Assembly: GCF_040939455.1 (NCBI RefSeq)
Contig: NC_134110.1
Span: 380,001 to 444,000, forward strand
Direction of reading: 5' to 3'
Source: Microcebus murinus
Lineage: Eukaryota > Chordata > Mammalia > Primates > Cheirogaleidae
DNA: 64,000 nucleotides
Numbering within the stretch: the stretch's first letter is position 1; the number at the start of each line of letters is the position of its first letter. Made by a program: the position numbers and the translations under genes. This document shows positions 62,945 through 64,000 of the stretch, in pieces. The notes beneath the pieces are model-generated. The model made no database searches, had not been told where the DNA came from, and was given only the letters and a program-made list of their open reading frames with translations.

Positions 62945-63890
62945 AGTGTTGTGTGTGTGTTTATGTTTGTGTTGTAAGTGTGTGTGTTTGTGTGTTGTGT
63001 TGTGTGTGTTCTGTGTTTTTGTGTGTTGTGTGTCTGTGTGTTGTGTGTTGCCTGTGTTGCGTGTTTGTGTGTGTGGTTGTGTGTTGTGTGTGCTGTGTGT
63101 TGTGTGTGTGCTGTGTGTGGTTGTGTGTTGTGTGTGTGCTGTGTGTGGTTGTGTGTTGTGTGTGTAATGTGGTTATGTGTGCGTTTTGTGTTTGTGTGTT
63201 GTGTTGTGTTTGTGTTGTGTGTGTTATATGTGGTTATGTGTACATTGTGTGTTGTGCGTGGTTATGTTGTGTTTGTGTATGTTGTATGTGTGTTGCATGT
63301 GTTTGTGTGTTGTATGTGTGTTGTTCTTGAGTGTGTTTGTTGTGTGTGGTTGTGTGTTGTGAGTGTGCTGTATGTGTGTTGTGTGTATTATATATCTGTG
63401 TTGTGTGTGTATTGTGTGTGTTGTGTGTATTATGCATGTGTTGTGTGTGTATTGTGTGTATTGTGTGTGTGTATTGTGTGTGTTGTGTGTGTTGTGTGTG
63501 TGTATTGTGTGTGTGTTGTGTGTGTGTATTGTGTGTGTTGTGTGTGTTGTGTGTGTTGTGTGTATGTATTATGTATGTGTTGTGTGTGTGTTGTGTGTGT
63601 ATTGTGTGTGTTGTGTGTGTGTATTGTGTGTGTTGTGTGTGTTGTGTGTATGTATTATGTATGTGTTGTGTGTGTGTGTTGTGTGTGTATTGTGTGTGTT
63701 GTGTGTGTTGTGTGTATGTATTATGTATGTGTTGTGTGTGTGTTGTGTGTGTATTGTGTGTGTTGTGTGTGTGTGTATTGTGTGTGTTGTGTGTGTTGTG
63801 TGTGTTGTGTGTGTGTGTGTATTGTGTGTGTGTGTGTGTGTGTATTGTTTGTGTTGTGTGTGTGTGTTGTGTGTGTTGTGTGTGTGTGTA
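62945..63890. repeat. Long TG-rich simple repeat
   Basis: About 945 bp of TGTG with regular TTG, TAT and GCTG interruptions. All cysteine-valine frames on plus and threonine-histidine frames on minus are artefacts of it. Alternating purine-pyrimidine tracts favour Z-DNA. Confidence 0.97.
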
Positions 63891-64000
63891 GGCTAGAGGA
63901 GGGGTGAGCCTCTTCACGCAAAGGGACACAAGACCAAAGCGGGCAGGAAGACGAGCGTGGACCAGAACACGGGAAAAGCATCGCACAAGTCCCAGCTCTT

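Noticed and set aside
62883..63986. Cys-Val-rich and Thr-His-rich frames up to 309 residues
   Set aside because: Products of the TG-rich simple repeat.

Overview
The window is mammalian nuclear DNA from a strepsirrhine primate, most likely a lemur. About twenty Alu insertions carry the strepsirrhine form of the family: the right-hand part has a TTGGCCAATTAATTTCTTTC-type segment, and most copies share a GAGTGAGTGCCGTGGC block. Older MIR, L1M and MER5A-like relics, TA-flanked MITEs and TTAA-flanked piggyBac-like elements fill the rest. Nothing here is bacterial or viral apart from a possible old LTR.

The only protein-coding gene supported is RASGRF1, on the minus strand. Exon 1 (24343-24618, residues 1-92) and exon 2 (2804-2910, residues 93-127 plus two bases of codon 128) encode the N-terminal PH domain of this neuronal Ras exchange factor. 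Splice sites are intact and the phases agree. Intron 1 is about 21.4 kb. The left edge lies in intron 2, and the first exon sits in a CpG-rich block of about 23.5-25.1 kb.

Layout: 1-2803 intron 2; 2804-2910 exon 2; 2911-24342 intron 1, with a 50-bp E-box minisatellite (6.5-8.0 kb), a 46-bp AT-rich minisatellite (12.0-13.5 kb) and a 27-bp minisatellite (15.5-15.9 kb); 23.5-25.1 kb promoter region; 25.1-64 kb upstream intergenic DNA. The upstream part holds many tandem arrays (25.7, 26.2, 28.3, 34.4, 37.1, 38.5, 50.6, 52.3, 62.2, 62.8 and 62.9-63.9 kb), a processed TRAPPC4 pseudogene (44.7-45.7 kb), a possible ERV LTR (48.2-48.9 kb), a short interstitial telomeric repeat and several candidate RFX X-boxes.

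The mouse orthologue Rasgrf1 is imprinted through a differentially methylated domain and a tandem repeat about 30 kb upstream. In this lemur two large arrays lie 26-29 kb upstream of the start codon with an LTR-like sequence nearby. That positional parallel, and a TTAA-flanked transposon family that carries an internal CpG-rich 44-bp array, are the most interesting things seen. Every long open frame outside the two exons is explained by tandem repeats or GC-rich DNA.
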